A DNA stretch of 57,271 nucleotides from the NCBI GenBank assembly GCA_021779095.1, contig JAJYBI010000023.1, positions 1 through 57,271 of the forward strand, given 5' to 3'. The translations under genes were made by a program, and so were the position numbers. The stretch is from Deltaproteobacteria bacterium (lineage in GTDB: Bacteria > Desulfobacterota > Desulfuromonadia > Geobacterales > JAJYBI01). Under the pieces are notes generated by a model, which saw only the letters and a program-made list of their open reading frames with translations, was not told where the DNA came from and did not search any database. Shown here one piece after another: positions 1 to 7,253 of this stretch. The number at the start of each line of letters is the position of its first letter. Within the stretch, counting starts at the first letter, position 1.

Positions 1-26
1 TCGGACTGTTCTTTAAAACCGCGCAT
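1..26 (-). CDS. 5' end of a divergent gene cut by the window edge
   Basis: Reading leftward, an AGGAG ribosome site lies 7 nt before an ATG at 26; a second ATG at 32 sits too close to it. Only about eight codons (MRGFKEQS) are inside the window, so no family can be named. It diverges from the first cassette gene across about 190 bp holding a 15-bp palindrome and 20-bp repeats. In integrons the integrase gene often lies divergently next to the first cassette, so an intI is possible, but these residues do not show it. Confidence 0.4.
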
Positions 27-52
27 ATTCATTCTCCTGCAATATCAAAGAG

Positions 53-67
53 TTATGCGCCGCATAA
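53..67. promoter_or_regulatory. 15-bp palindrome, possible operator
   Basis: TTATGCG-C-CGCATAA is a perfect 7-bp inverted repeat about 27 nt upstream of the leftward start codon, followed by AT-rich DNA. Its position suits a repressor operator for the divergent partial gene. The function is inferred only from symmetry and position. Confidence 0.35.
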
Positions 68-140
68 TAGCATAAAATCAGTCAAAAGTGGTCGTAAATA
101 TAGTGAGTTTTTCAAAGACCTGATATAGGTAATCTGGCAG

Positions 141-200
141 ACTACCTATACCGGTAGTAAGTTACTTATACTGGTAATAAACTACCTATATACTGAAACT
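141..200. repeat. three imperfect 20-bp direct repeats (iterons)
   Basis: Units 141-160, 161-180 and 181-200 align as (A/G)(C/T)TA(C)(C/T)TATA followed by CNGGTA(G/A)TAA. The third unit is degenerate in its second half. Unit 1 contains an internal CTACC/GGTAG inverted repeat, and an inverted copy of TACCTATA occurs at 124-131. The array ends 13 bp before the inferred cassette boundary at 213/214. It could be operator iterons or tandem integrase-binding sites of an attI. The repeats are seen; the role is not. Confidence 0.5.
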
Positions 201-234
201 GCTCAATAAGTAGTTATGCATGGAAAAGGCAAAT

Positions 235-630
235 ATGAACACTGAATTAATCAAAGCTCTTGAGGAGAGTAGTCTCGTAGAAAGTAAGAACGCAATAAAT
301 TTGATTACTGAGGGAGCTACAGTTCACTCAGATAGCATGCCTTGTGACGACTCATTATTGCTGACATATACTATCCGTCTGAAGCACATTAAATCCATAT
401 CAAGTGCGCATGCGCTGCGATTAGCCGCAGCAACCGCAGAGTTCGTTTCACGACTTAAATCAACCGGATCAGAGGGTGGCGATTGGCACGTCATTGAAGG
501 AAATGACGAATATCAATTTAATGTCTTCCAGCGAAAGACAGGCGAAGTAATCGGTTGTCTTCCTGTAATTCCCAAGAATAGAGTCTCGGAAGAACGGTGG
601 AGTGAACTATGGGAAATGCCGAAAGCATAA
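235..630 (+). CDS. integron cassette 1 protein of unknown function
   Basis: A 131-residue soluble protein with no signal peptide and no family I recognise. The ATG at 235 is preferred because a GGAAAAGG purine run ends 5 nt before it. An in-frame ATG at 220 directly follows the cassette boundary and would add five residues. The stop TAA (628-630) lies inside the R'' box of the following attC, a typical cassette economy. Codon use is much more AT-rich than the chromosomal core, which fits acquired DNA. The predicted cassette spans 214-681. Confidence 0.65.
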   Translation: MNTELIKALEESSLVESKNAINLITEGATVHSDSMPCDDSLLLTYTIRLKHIKSISSAHALRLAAATAEFVSRLKSTGSEGGDWHVIEGNDEYQFNVFQRKTGEVIGCLPVIPKNRVSEERWSELWEMPKA

Positions 631-687
631 CACTCGGGTGCTGCTGTTTCCGCTGACGCTCCACAGCAGACCCTCAAGCCGTTGTTC
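625..687 (+). other. integron attC site 1
   Basis: R'' GCATAAC (625-631) and R' GTTGTTC (681-687) bracket an imperfect hairpin. GGGT-G-CTGCTG on the left pairs with CAGCAG-ACCC on the right, leaving one unpaired G, like the extrahelical bases that orient attC recombination. The R'' is the exact reverse complement of GTTATGC at 213-219, the 5' boundary of this same cassette. That relation is expected when the excised circle rejoins G|TT ends. Confidence 0.75.
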
Positions 688-703
688 GTAAAGGGAAATA
701 TTC

Positions 704-1264
704 ATGGGTATTGGTGAGTTACTTGACAGCATACGGGATTTCTACCTTGAGAAATTTGCTTCTCAAATAGAAGAGCTCCAGGGCAATTTAACAATCATCG
801 TTGAGCCTGCACTCCTCACTAAGGATGGCGAGTATGCAATCGAGGGCGAACTCGGATTGCCATACCGAACAGACATAATAACGACTCAAAATGGTGAAGT
901 GGTTGACTCATTGATGGTAGACACGGAGGAGATGCTATCTTTTCAAGGAATCAATTTTGAATGGCAAGATGAATTTCAAGTTGAGATGCTTCCATTCCAA
1001 TGGAACTTTTGCCCATGTGAAATGCAAAATGGCCCAGAGAACCCAGACTGGATGAATATTAAAGATTGGTTCTTTAAGTGGTTCGAGGAACACGAGTTAG
1101 ATGATCCGCATTTCAATGGTTGTCTGCATTACATGTCTGATCCAAAGATGGAGGGAGACCGTTACAAGATAGACATAGACCTTGGCTCTGCTCCCGTGGA
1201 GGCATTTGAAGAGCTGCTTGATGCGATTGCTGCGACAGGTTTTTCTGCAATGCGAATCGGATAA
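704..1264 (+). CDS. integron cassette 2 protein of unknown function
   Basis: A 186-residue acidic protein without signal peptide or membrane segment. It has a Trp/Phe-rich middle with a WFFKWFEEHE stretch and a CPCE motif. I do not recognise the family. The start at 704 follows an AAAGGGA purine run at about 7 nt. The cassette inferred from recombination boundaries spans 682-1313, so the gene fills nearly all of it. Its AT-rich composition matches cassettes 1 and 3 rather than the chromosome. Confidence 0.7.
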   Translation: MGIGELLDSIRDFYLEKFASQIEELQGNLTIIVEPALLTKDGEYAIEGELGLPYRTDIITTQNGEVVDSLMVDTEEMLSFQGINFEWQDEFQVEMLPFQWNFCPCEMQNGPENPDWMNIKDWFFKWFEEHELDDPHFNGCLHYMSDPKMEGDRYKIDIDLGSAPVEAFEELLDAIAATGFSAMRIG

Positions 1265-1266
1265 AC

Positions 1267-1319
1267 GAACAACCATCGGGTGCTGCGGTGAATCCCGCAG
1301 ACCCTCAGCCCCGTTGGGC
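1267..1319 (+). other. integron attC site 2
   Basis: R'' GAACAAC (1267-1273) and R' GTTGGGC (1313-1319) enclose a hairpin whose arms GGGTGCTGCGG and CCCGCAGACCC leave one extrahelical base. R' fits GTTRRRY exactly. R'' is the exact complement of GTTGTTC at 681-687, where cassette 2 begins. The GCGGTGAATCCCGC loop resembles those of attC 3 and of the right-hand array, so the sites belong to one attC family. Confidence 0.8.
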
Positions 1320-1337
1320 AATCAAATGAGGCAATAA

Positions 1338-1784
1338 ATGTTCGGAATATTCAAGAAAAAGGTTCCAACCTACCCAACAGAGTCACTTTGGACAGTATAT
1401 AAGGGCAAGTACAACGGAAATCCCATTTTTTTCCGCCGAAATGATTCAGCACCTATGCTTTCTGGTCATCCGGAATATCGATTTCGTATGGGCATTGCTG
1501 TGCCTCTAAACAACCCGAATCAAGAGGGTCTTCCAAGTAACGATGAAATGGAGCAACTGAATATAATTGAAGATTCACTAACCAATCATTTAGAAGCGGA
1601 CCAGGTGTCTCTTGAAGTTCTCGCTATTACAACTGGCGGCATGCGAGAATTCATTTTCTACACACGAAACCCTAAAACCGCGATCACCCTTCTTGAAACA
1701 CTTCAAAAAGAAATTTCCTCACATGAGTTACAGCACTATGTCGAAGATGACCCGAACTGGGACCTTTATAAGGAATTCGCCTAA
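1338..1784 (+). CDS. integron cassette 3 protein, possibly DUF695-like
   Basis: 148 residues, no signal peptide. The layout (aromatic N-terminus, GNPIFFRR, a PLNNPN...GLPSNDEMEQL segment, then ITTGGMREFIFYTR) resembles the DUF695 family of unknown function; I recall this pattern but cannot test it. GAGG lies 6 nt before the ATG. The TAA stop (1782-1784) is embedded in the attC R'' box. The cassette spans about 1314-1826. Confidence 0.7.
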   Translation: MFGIFKKKVPTYPTESLWTVYKGKYNGNPIFFRRNDSAPMLSGHPEYRFRMGIAVPLNNPNQEGLPSNDEMEQLNIIEDSLTNHLEADQVSLEVLAITTGGMREFIFYTRNPKTAITLLETLQKEISSHELQHYVEDDPNWDLYKEFA

Positions 1785-1832
1785 CCAGGCCGGTGGAGCG
1801 GTGAACCCCGCTCACCGCCCACGACGTTGTAC
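1779..1832 (+). other. integron attC site 3, last of the left array
   Basis: R'' GCCTAAC (1779-1785) matches RYYYAAC. R' GTTGTAC (1826-1832) matches GTTRRRY at all but one base. The hairpin GGAGCGGTGAACCCCGCTC carries the same loop as attC 2. R'' differs from the complement of the cassette's 5' end (GTTGGGC, 1313-1319) at one base, a G-T wobble. No further gene follows within the array: a REP-type sequence begins 18 bp later. Confidence 0.75.
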
Positions 1833-1849
1833 CGAAGAAGGGACTTCGA

Positions 1850-1921
1850 GGGGACGTTGTCATTTTGTCGAATCTAGCATCGTAACTGTATGAGCACCCC
1901 TTGGGGGACGTTGTTTGCTGG
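1850..1921. repeat. REP-like sequence beside the RAYT gene
   Basis: GGGGACGTTGT occurs at 1850-1860 and again, extended to 18 bp, at 1904-1921. A CCCCTTGGGGG palindrome overlaps the second copy. Such paired GGGGAC-type sequences are the usual substrate of REP-associated tyrosine transposases. The second copy forms the left end of the element described next. Confidence 0.6.
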
Positions 1922-2962
1922 TTGACTAACTCCACATAACATGCTAATAAACCGACATGCCACGCCAATCACGACTTGATGCTCCTGGAGTGTTGCAGCA
2001 TGTAATCGTCCGCGGGATCGAGAAGCGCAAGATCTTTCTCGACGAAACGGACCGTCATCTGTTCGTCAAGCGACTTGCCGACTTGTTGATGTCAACCGAA
2101 ACCGAATGCCTTGCCTGGGCGCTCATCCCCAATCATTTCCACCTTCTTCTTCGCTCTGGCATCTGCGGCCTGGCGAATTTCATGAGACGGCTCCTGACCG
2201 GTTACGCCATCACCTTCAATAAACGACATAACCGTGTCGGCCATCTTTTCCAGAACCGCTACAAATCCATAGTCTGCGAAGAAGACTCATACCTTCTCGA
2301 ACTGGTTCGCTACATACACCTGAATCCCTTGCGGGCAGGAATTGTCAAGAGCATGGACGAGCTTGACTGCTATCCGTGGAGCGGTCATGCCGTCCTCATG
2401 GGAAACCGTGAGTTCGAAGGACAGGTTACGGAAGAGATACTTGGCTGTTTCGCAACGCGTAAGAAGACGGCAACTGACAAGTACCGTCATTTCGTTGAAG
2501 AGGGCATAGCTGTGGGTCGTCGTACCGATCTTGTCGGTGGCGGACTGCGCCGCAGTCGGGGAGGTGCCGTAGCCGGCCAGCAGGTGGAAAGCCATGACGA
2601 CCGGGTGCTTGGCAGCGGAGAATTCGTTGAATATCTGCGAAGTGAAAAGAGGCTGGGGGACCGGTTGGCGTCTGGCATATCGCTGAACCAGTTGGTGGAA
2701 CGAGTTGCCGAATACTACGGTGTTACAGCCGAATCGCTGAGACGAAGCAGTCGCATGCCGATGATAGTCGAAGCGCGTGGAGCGATCTGCTATCTTGCCG
2801 TGCGCGAATTGGAAAAGAGCGGTACGGCAGTAGGCTCAGTACTGAACATGAAGAGATCGGGAGTCAGTCTGGCCGCGCGACGGGGAGAGATGATAGTTGA
2901 GCAGAATCCGGGGATCAAGGAGAGGTTGTTTGGTTGCTAGCAAGCCAGCAAACAACGTCCCC
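1904..2962 (+). mobile_element. RAYT element with 18-bp terminal inverted repeats
   Basis: An 18-bp sequence at 1904-1921 (GGGGACGTTGTTTGCTGG) recurs in perfect inverted orientation at 2945-2962, enclosing one transposase gene. The right end runs directly into the middle of another reading frame, so insertion or rearrangement at this point truncated that gene. No target duplication was found. RAYT elements normally move REP sequences rather than themselves as classical insertion sequences, so mobility of the whole unit is an inference. Confidence 0.65.
1957..2940 (+). CDS. REP-associated tyrosine transposase (RAYT, Y1_Tnp family)
   Basis: A 327-residue member of the single-strand HUH/Y1 transposases that cut and join REP hairpins. 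Visible hallmarks are the N-terminal MPRQSRLDAPG...HVIVRG strand and the metal-binding NHFHLLLR motif (about residues 66-73). The segment FQNRYKSIVCEEDSYLLELV follows, with the catalytic Tyr probably in this region, and then RYIHLNPLRAG. Residues beyond about 240 form a DnaA-C-like helical DNA-binding extension (LVERVAEYYGV, SRMPMIVEARG), usual for longer RAYTs. The frame is intact. Codon use is closer to the chromosome than in the cassettes. Confidence 0.9.
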   Translation: MPRQSRLDAPGVLQHVIVRGIEKRKIFLDETDRHLFVKRLADLLMSTETECLAWALIPNHFHLLLRSGICGLANFMRRLLTGYAITFNKRHNRVGHLFQNRYKSIVCEEDSYLLELVRYIHLNPLRAGIVKSMDELDCYPWSGHAVLMGNREFEGQVTEEILGCFATRKKTATDKYRHFVEEGIAVGRRTDLVGGGLRRSRGGAVAGQQVESHDDRVLGSGEFVEYLRSEKRLGDRLASGISLNQLVERVAEYYGVTAESLRRSSRMPMIVEARGAICYLAVRELEKSGTAVGSVLNMKRSGVSLAARRGEMIVEQNPGIKERLFGC

Positions 2963-2964
2963 TT

Positions 2965-3108
2965 GATGTCCCCGCGTTCATCTCGTCCGGCCAGCTCACG
3001 CCGGAGAACGAGAACGCGCTGATCGACCGTTCGCTGAAGATGGCGATGAAACTCGCCCTTAAGGCGGACCGCGCCATCGAGAGCGACGACGAGAACAGTG
3101 ACAAGTAA
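2965..3108 (+). pseudogene. 3' remnant of a gene truncated by the RAYT element
   Basis: An open frame of 47 codons starts abruptly at the RAYT right end and runs to a TAA at 3106. It reads DVPAFISSGQLTPENENA, then an Ala/Lys/Leu-rich helix, then an acidic tail ending SDDENSDK. It has G/C-rich chromosomal codon use, unlike the cassettes, but no start codon or ribosome site of its own. It is best read as the C-terminus of a core gene whose 5' part was lost. I do not recognise the family, and the missing part is not elsewhere in the window. Confidence 0.6.
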
Positions 3109-3161
3109 GCATCCTGTTGGTATGTTGTTCTGCAGAAAATGAAGAGGAAGGTAATGGGGAG

Positions 3162-3719
3162 ATGAAACAGTACCGGATCGCACTCATCGTCGGCAGCCTG
3201 CGCCGCGATTCCATCAACCGGCAGCTGGCGCAGGGGCTGGTCCGGCTCGCCCCGGCGGAGTTCACCTTCGACCGGCTGGAGATCGGCGACCTGCCGCTCT
3301 TCAACCAGGACTGCGACGAGCACCCGACGCCGCCCGTGACCCGGCTCAAGAGCGCCATCGAGGCGGCGGACGGGCTCATCTTCGTGACGCCGGAGTACAA
3401 CCGCTCCATCCCCGGCGTGCTGAAGAACGCCCTCGACCACGGCTCGCGCCCCCACGGCATGAACTCGTGGGCGGGGAGGCCGGCGGGGATCATCGGCGCG
3501 TCGCTGGGGACCATCGGCACGGCCCTGGCCCAGCAGCAGCTGCGCACGATCCTCGCCTACCTGGACGTGCCGGTCATGGGGCAGCCGGAGGCGTACCTGC
3601 AGATCCGGGAGGACGGTTTCCTGGACGAGGCCGGCGCCGTCGCGAACCGGAACACCCGGCGGTTCCTGCAGGACTGGATGGACCGGTACACGGCGTGGGT
3701 AAAGCTCCACGCCGGATGA
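3162..3719 (+). CDS. NADPH-dependent FMN reductase family protein
   Basis: 185 residues with a flavodoxin-like fold. Members use NAD(P)H to reduce FMN and then quinones, chromate or other acceptors in the cytoplasm (YieF/ChrR-like). Visible signatures are the phosphate-binding GSLRRDSINRQLA near the N-terminus and the FVTPEYNRSIPGVLKNALDH motif around residues 78-97. The ATG at 3162 is chosen because GAGGAAGG lies about 10 nt upstream and the protein then begins with the standard first beta strand. An earlier in-frame ATG at 3117 would add an unlikely Cys/Glu-rich leader. The true acceptor cannot be read from sequence. Confidence 0.88.
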   Translation: MKQYRIALIVGSLRRDSINRQLAQGLVRLAPAEFTFDRLEIGDLPLFNQDCDEHPTPPVTRLKSAIEAADGLIFVTPEYNRSIPGVLKNALDHGSRPHGMNSWAGRPAGIIGASLGTIGTALAQQQLRTILAYLDVPVMGQPEAYLQIREDGFLDEAGAVANRNTRRFLQDWMDRYTAWVKLHAG

Positions 3720-3729
3720 TGCCTCCGTT

Positions 3730-3990
3730 TCAGGTCACTTCCAGGTAGGAGCGGATGGCGATCCGGCAGTCTTCCTTCCGCCCGGTCCGGGCGCAGGAGC
3801 CGATCGCCTCGATGATGCCGCCCACCGCGTCGTCCGCCGCGATGATCTCCAGCTTCACCTTCTCGACGATGTCCGTCACGAACTTTGCGCCGCGGACGGT
3901 CATGGTATGGCCCATCCGGCGACTGTGGGCGATGACACCGCTCTCCGTGAACTCCTCGACCCCGATCCCGTCCGGCGCCTCCCGTACCTG
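3730..3990 (-). pseudogene. P-II family nitrogen regulator remnant lacking its N-terminus
   Basis: About 86 codons on the minus strand resemble P-II (GlnB-like) proteins: QVREA...GIGVEEF, a T-loop-like RRMGHTMTVRGAKF, then VEKVKLEIIAADDAVGGI and the B-loop-like ARTGRKEDCRIAI. The expected first beta strand (about 18 residues) has no counterpart in frame. The frame runs on upstream without a plausible start or ribosome site. The gene is therefore probably decayed at its 5' end, though a short divergent P-II paralogue with an unusual start is not excluded. It converges on the FMN reductase. Confidence 0.55.
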
Positions 3991-4165
3991 CGCCGTCCAC
4001 TGCCAGCTGCATGTCAGCGCGGACCGGTCTCCCTGCAACGACCGGTAGGGGGCGGCTGTCGTTGCCAAGTTGCCAATTACGCCTTGACTTCGCGCCCGCC
4101 AGACGGCACTCTGTGCCGAAACAGCTCCCGACGGGCCCCGTCCGCCGAGGTCGAAAGGAACCTTT

Positions 4166-4585
4166 ATGCACCGACTCGTCATTGCCGTCATCGTCTGCCT
4201 CCTGGCCGCCACCGCGTATGCCGCAGAACCGGCACCGCCCGCCGCGCAGGAGACGATCACCACGCCGTCCGGCATGCAGTACACCTCGCTGAAGGAAGGG
4301 ACCGGCCCGTCACCGAAGGCCACCGACACGGTGCGGGTGAACTACCGCGGGACCCTTCTGAACGGCCGCGAGTTCGACAGCTCGTACCGGACCGGCCGTC
4401 CGGCGGAGTTCCGGCTCGACGGTGTGATCAAGTGCTGGACGGAGGGGCTGCAGCTGATGAAGGTCGGCGGGAAGGCGCGGCTGGAGTGCCCGTCGAACCT
4501 CGCCTACGGCGACAACGGCATTCCGGGCACGATCCCGCCGTTCGCCACCCTGACCTTCGAGGTGGAGCTGCTCTCCATCGAGTAG
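4166..4585 (+). CDS. exported FKBP-type peptidyl-prolyl isomerase
   Basis: 139 residues. A Sec signal peptide (hydrophobic residues 4-19, cleavage after AYAA) precedes a single FKBP domain of about 110 residues. It isomerises Xaa-Pro bonds in proteins folding outside the cytoplasm. Seen are VRVNYRGTLLNGREFDSSY, the FRLDGVIKCW turn (VIxGW in canonical FKBPs, here with Cys before Trp), EGLQLMKVGGKA and LAYGDNG, ending in TFEVELLSIE. There is no dimerisation domain, so it matches the short FkpB/FKBP12-like type with a leader. GAAAGGAAC precedes the ATG. Confidence 0.9.
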   Translation: MHRLVIAVIVCLLAATAYAAEPAPPAAQETITTPSGMQYTSLKEGTGPSPKATDTVRVNYRGTLLNGREFDSSYRTGRPAEFRLDGVIKCWTEGLQLMKVGGKARLECPSNLAYGDNGIPGTIPPFATLTFEVELLSIE

Positions 4586-4628
4586 GAGTACGCCGCCGGT
4601 GGGGCCGCATGAGGCGCAGGGGGTGACG

Positions 4629-5096
4629 ATGAAAGCCATACGGCTTCTGCTGGTGCTGGCCACGGTGCTCTCTGCCGCGTTGGCGCGGGGAGAGGATGGC
4701 CGCAGGACCATATCGATATTCGTGGAGAACACCTCGTCGTTTCCGAATCGGGTGCAGGTTCGGGATGTGGAGGGGCGGTACGGACTGCCCGAGGACTGCC
4801 GCATCGCCAAGAAGGTAGCGGCCCGGTGCGACCGGGACGGCTTCAGGGAGTCCAGACCGCTCTCCCGCGACGGGAAGATGACCTGCGCCGTTGCTCTTGC
4901 CCTGCTGGACGAGCCGCGCTGCCAGATCAGAGACCTGATCTACGACGACTGGATCGACGGGGGGATGAAGGTGGAGCTGCAGATCCACGTCAGCCACGAG
5001 GGGTACGGGATGGTGGCCGTGCGGGCGGTGAACAACACCGACAGCTGGACCTTCAAACCCGGCCTTCGGGACGGCGACACGGTGAGTCACCAGTAG
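4629..5096 (+). CDS. exported protein of unknown function
   Basis: 155 residues with a clear Sec signal peptide (MKAIRLLLVLATVLSAALA). The mature part has four Cys residues, which could form disulfides in the periplasm, and a beta-rich ISIFVENTSSFPNRV start. The ATG at 4629 places the signal peptide at the N-terminus; an in-frame ATG at 4599 would put ten extra residues before it. It lies 43 bp after the FKBP stop, so co-transcription is likely. I recognise no family. Confidence 0.7.
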   Translation: MKAIRLLLVLATVLSAALARGEDGRRTISIFVENTSSFPNRVQVRDVEGRYGLPEDCRIAKKVAARCDRDGFRESRPLSRDGKMTCAVALALLDEPRCQIRDLIYDDWIDGGMKVELQIHVSHEGYGMVAVRAVNNTDSWTFKPGLRDGDTVSHQ

Positions 5097-5165
5097 GTCC
5101 GTACCGCAGACCGACAGCTACGCCCGCGATACTGTTTCATCATTACATCTCAATAAGGAATCACC

Positions 5166-5504
5166 ATGGATACCCTGCCCAGCTGTCCCGCCTGCAGTTC
5201 GACCTACACCTACGAAGACGGACCGCTGTACGTCTGCCCCGAATGCGCCCACGAGTGGCCGCAGACGCCCGCCGAGAGCGCCGTGGAGGAGCGCGTGGTG
5301 CGCGACGCCTTCGGCAGTGTGCTGAACGACGGCGACGCGGTTACCGTCATCAAGGACCTGAAGATCAAGGGATCGTCGTCGGTGGTGAAGGTGGGGACGA
5401 AGGTGCGGAACATCCGGCTCATCGACGGCGACCACGACATCGACTGCAGGATCGACGGGATCGGCGCCATGCAGCTGAAGTCGGAGTTCGTGAAGAAGGC
5501 GTGA
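5166..5504 (+). CDS. yjdM: YjdM (PhnA family) zinc-ribbon protein
   Basis: 112 residues. The N-terminal zinc ribbon CPAC-x14-CPEC is followed by the conserved HEWP and a beta-barrel PhnA domain ([53 protein letters not shown]). The family is found widely and is often mis-annotated as phosphonoacetate hydrolase. No phosphonate genes surround it here, so no enzymatic role is claimed. Length and ends match the family, and AAGGA precedes the start. Confidence 0.93.
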   Translation: MDTLPSCPACSSTYTYEDGPLYVCPECAHEWPQTPAESAVEERVVRDAFGSVLNDGDAVTVIKDLKIKGSSSVVKVGTKVRNIRLIDGDHDIDCRIDGIGAMQLKSEFVKKA

Positions 5505-5533
5505 GGTCCCCGTTCCGCCGGCACAACGAGCGG

Positions 5534-5563
5534 GTCGGAGGGGCGGGAAACCGCCCCTCCGAC
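5534..5563. terminator. GC-rich hairpin between convergent genes
   Basis: Perfect 13-bp arms GTCGGAGGGGCGG / CCGCCCCTCCGAC with a GAAA tetraloop lie between yjdM and the convergent small gene. There is no clear T-run on either side. It may act as a bidirectional terminator or mRNA 3' stabiliser. Confidence 0.6.
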
Positions 5564-5573
5564 ATCAGCGCCG

Positions 5574-5726
5574 TCAGTTGCAGCAGGGCTTCTTGGTGAC
5601 GCAGCAGGCGTTTGTCGGCGTGTTGCAGCAGGAGTAGCCGGTTTTGGCGGCGACGGCCCAGGCGGCGGCGCCGACGGTGGCGGTAGCGATGGCTGCGGCG
5701 ATGGCGATCCTGATCTTCTTGTTCAT
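5574..5726 (-). CDS. small exported Cys-rich protein
   Basis: 50 residues. An N-terminal KKIR charge cluster and an Ala-rich hydrophobic segment make a signal peptide, probably cleaved near AVAA. The remaining mature part of about 20 residues holds six Cys arranged as three CC pairs: SCCNTPTNACC then VTKKPCC. A GGAGGTC ribosome site 6 nt upstream fixes the ATG at 5726. The Cys pattern suggests metal binding or disulfide packing; no known family is recognised. It converges on yjdM across the hairpin at 5534. Confidence 0.7.
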   Translation of the reverse strand: MNKKIRIAIAAAIATATVGAAAWAVAAKTGYSCCNTPTNACCVTKKPCCN

Positions 5727-5959
5727 GGTGTGACCTCCAAAGGTTGTTCGGGGTGCGCCCCGTTGATGTCTTCCCCCTCTCACGTTCCGTGCCAGGATGT
5801 GATATGCTGTAATTACCGCCGGTTACGCCGGATGGCGGTGCTGCCGCCGACGCGGAAGGCAGACTATTCCTCACGGTGCGAAGGATTTTCCACAGTCCGT
5901 CGGCACGGGATGTGCTGTCCCAAGGCAGGCCATCTGGTACGGGCGGAGAGGGGGTGACC

Positions 5960-6418
5960 ATGGCACAGCCGGATCTGACGACCGACGCGGAAAAGCTGTT
6001 CGAACAGGCGCTGGAGGCCCTTGACGAGGAAGACAGCCTGACGGCGCTTGCCCTCTTGGAGCGGGCGCTGAAGCTGCGCGACGCGGTGCACTGGTATTCC
6101 TGGATGGGGGTCTGCGTCGCCCGGGAGCGTGGGCAGCACCGCCGCGGGATGGAACTGTGTCATGAGGCGCTGGCGGCGGAGCCGGACGAGCCCGCCCACT
6201 ACCTGAACCTGGGGCGGGTGCACCTCATCGCCGGCGACAAGCCGGAGGCGCTGCGGGTCATGCGCGAGGGGATGGCGAAGGGGGGGAACCCGCAGCTGGC
6301 GCAGACGCTGGAGCGGCTCGGCATGCGCCGCAGACCGTTGTTTCCCGGCCTTTCCCGCAACAATCCGCTCAACAGGTACCTGGGGCTCCTCCTCAGTCGC
6401 CTGGGGCTCCGGCGGTAG
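5960..6418 (+). CDS. TPR-repeat protein
   Basis: 152 residues, about three tetratricopeptide units: AEKLFEQALEALDEEDSLTA, LCHEALAAEPDEPAHYLNLG and PEALRVMREGMAKGGNPQLA. A basic tail follows (RLGMRRRPLF...LSRLGLRR). No signal peptide. The ATG at 5960 follows GAGAGGGGGTGACC. TPR proteins are interaction scaffolds; the partner is unknown. The same arrangement, a short TPR protein with an Arg-rich end, is common in Geobacter-type genomes as far as I recall. Confidence 0.8.
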   Translation: MAQPDLTTDAEKLFEQALEALDEEDSLTALALLERALKLRDAVHWYSWMGVCVARERGQHRRGMELCHEALAAEPDEPAHYLNLGRVHLIAGDKPEALRVMREGMAKGGNPQLAQTLERLGMRRRPLFPGLSRNNPLNRYLGLLLSRLGLRR

Positions 6419-6458
6419 TCCGCGATCCGTCGCCATTTGACGGCATCCGGTGACCATC

Positions 6459-7253
6459 ATGGATATCCCCTCTTCCCTCTCCCATACTCTCCCCTTCGTT
6501 TCCGGATGCCTGTTCGGCATCCGCCGGCGGTCGCCGGCGGCACTGGCCGTCCTCCTGCTCTGCCTCCTGACAGCGCTTCCCGCCGTCGCGCAGCCGCCGA
6601 TTCCGGAGCGGCTGACCTACGACCTCTCCTGGCTGGGGATTCCCGTGGGGAGCGCCAGCCAGGAGATCTCCGACGGGGACGGCATGCGGCGGATCGTCTC
6701 CCGCGCCCGCTCCAACGCCTGGCTCTCCGCCTTCTATCCGGTGGACGACCGGACCGAGACGGTCCTCTCTCCCGCCGGGCCGTTCCCCGGGACGGTGCGC
6801 TCCTTCCGGATGGTTTTCAGCGAGGGGAGCTGGCGCCGCGACCGGGAGATCACCTTCGACATGGACCGGCGGATCGCCCGGTACCACGACTGGATCACCG
6901 GGCAGGAGGCGGAGGTCCACCTCGAACCGCCCCTGTTCGACATCTACGGCAGCTTCTACTACGTGCGCTCCCTGCCGCTGGAGGTGGGCACCTCCCGCTG
7001 GGTCACCATCCTGGACGGACTGAAGCTGCGCCGGATCGAGGTGCGTGTGGTGCGGCGGGAGCGGGTGACCGTTCCCGCCGGGACCTTCGACACCCTCGTG
7101 GTGCAGCCGGAGGTGGTCGAAGAGGGGGTTTTCGAGCGGAAGAAGGGGATCACCATCTGGCTTTCCGACGACGACCGCCGGCTGCCGGTAAAGGCGCGGA
7201 CGGGTGTGAAGGTGGGGAGCGTGACGGCGGAGCTGACGGGCGTCGGGCCGTGA
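6459..7253 (+). CDS. DUF3108 exported protein
   Basis: About 264 residues. A signal peptide or anchor (hydrophobic AALAVLLLCLLTALPAVAQ, cleavage after AVAQ) lies unusually deep, after a basic RRRSP segment. The mature part fits DUF3108: LTYDLSWLGIPVGSASQEI, then SNAWLSAFYPVDDRTETVL, a YVRSLPLEVG segment and IWLSDDDRRLPVKA near the end. DUF3108 proteins are beta-sheet envelope proteins of unknown role. An in-frame GTG at 6450 is an alternative start. The stop overlaps the next start (TGATG), so the two are translationally coupled. Confidence 0.82.
   Translation: MDIPSSLSHTLPFVSGCLFGIRRRSPAALAVLLLCLLTALPAVAQPPIPERLTYDLSWLGIPVGSASQEISDGDGMRRIVSRARSNAWLSAFYPVDDRTETVLSPAGPFPGTVRSFRMVFSEGSWRRDREITFDMDRRIARYHDWITGQEAEVHLEPPLFDIYGSFYYVRSLPLEVGTSRWVTILDGLKLRRIEVRVVRRERVTVPAGTFDTLVVQPEVVEEGVFERKKGITIWLSDDDRRLPVKARTGVKVGSVTAELTGVGP

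Noticed and set aside
1612..1893. Small plus-strand frame overlapping cassette 3 and attC 3
   Set aside because: It runs out of frame through the better supported cassette gene and through the recombination site, without a ribosome site.
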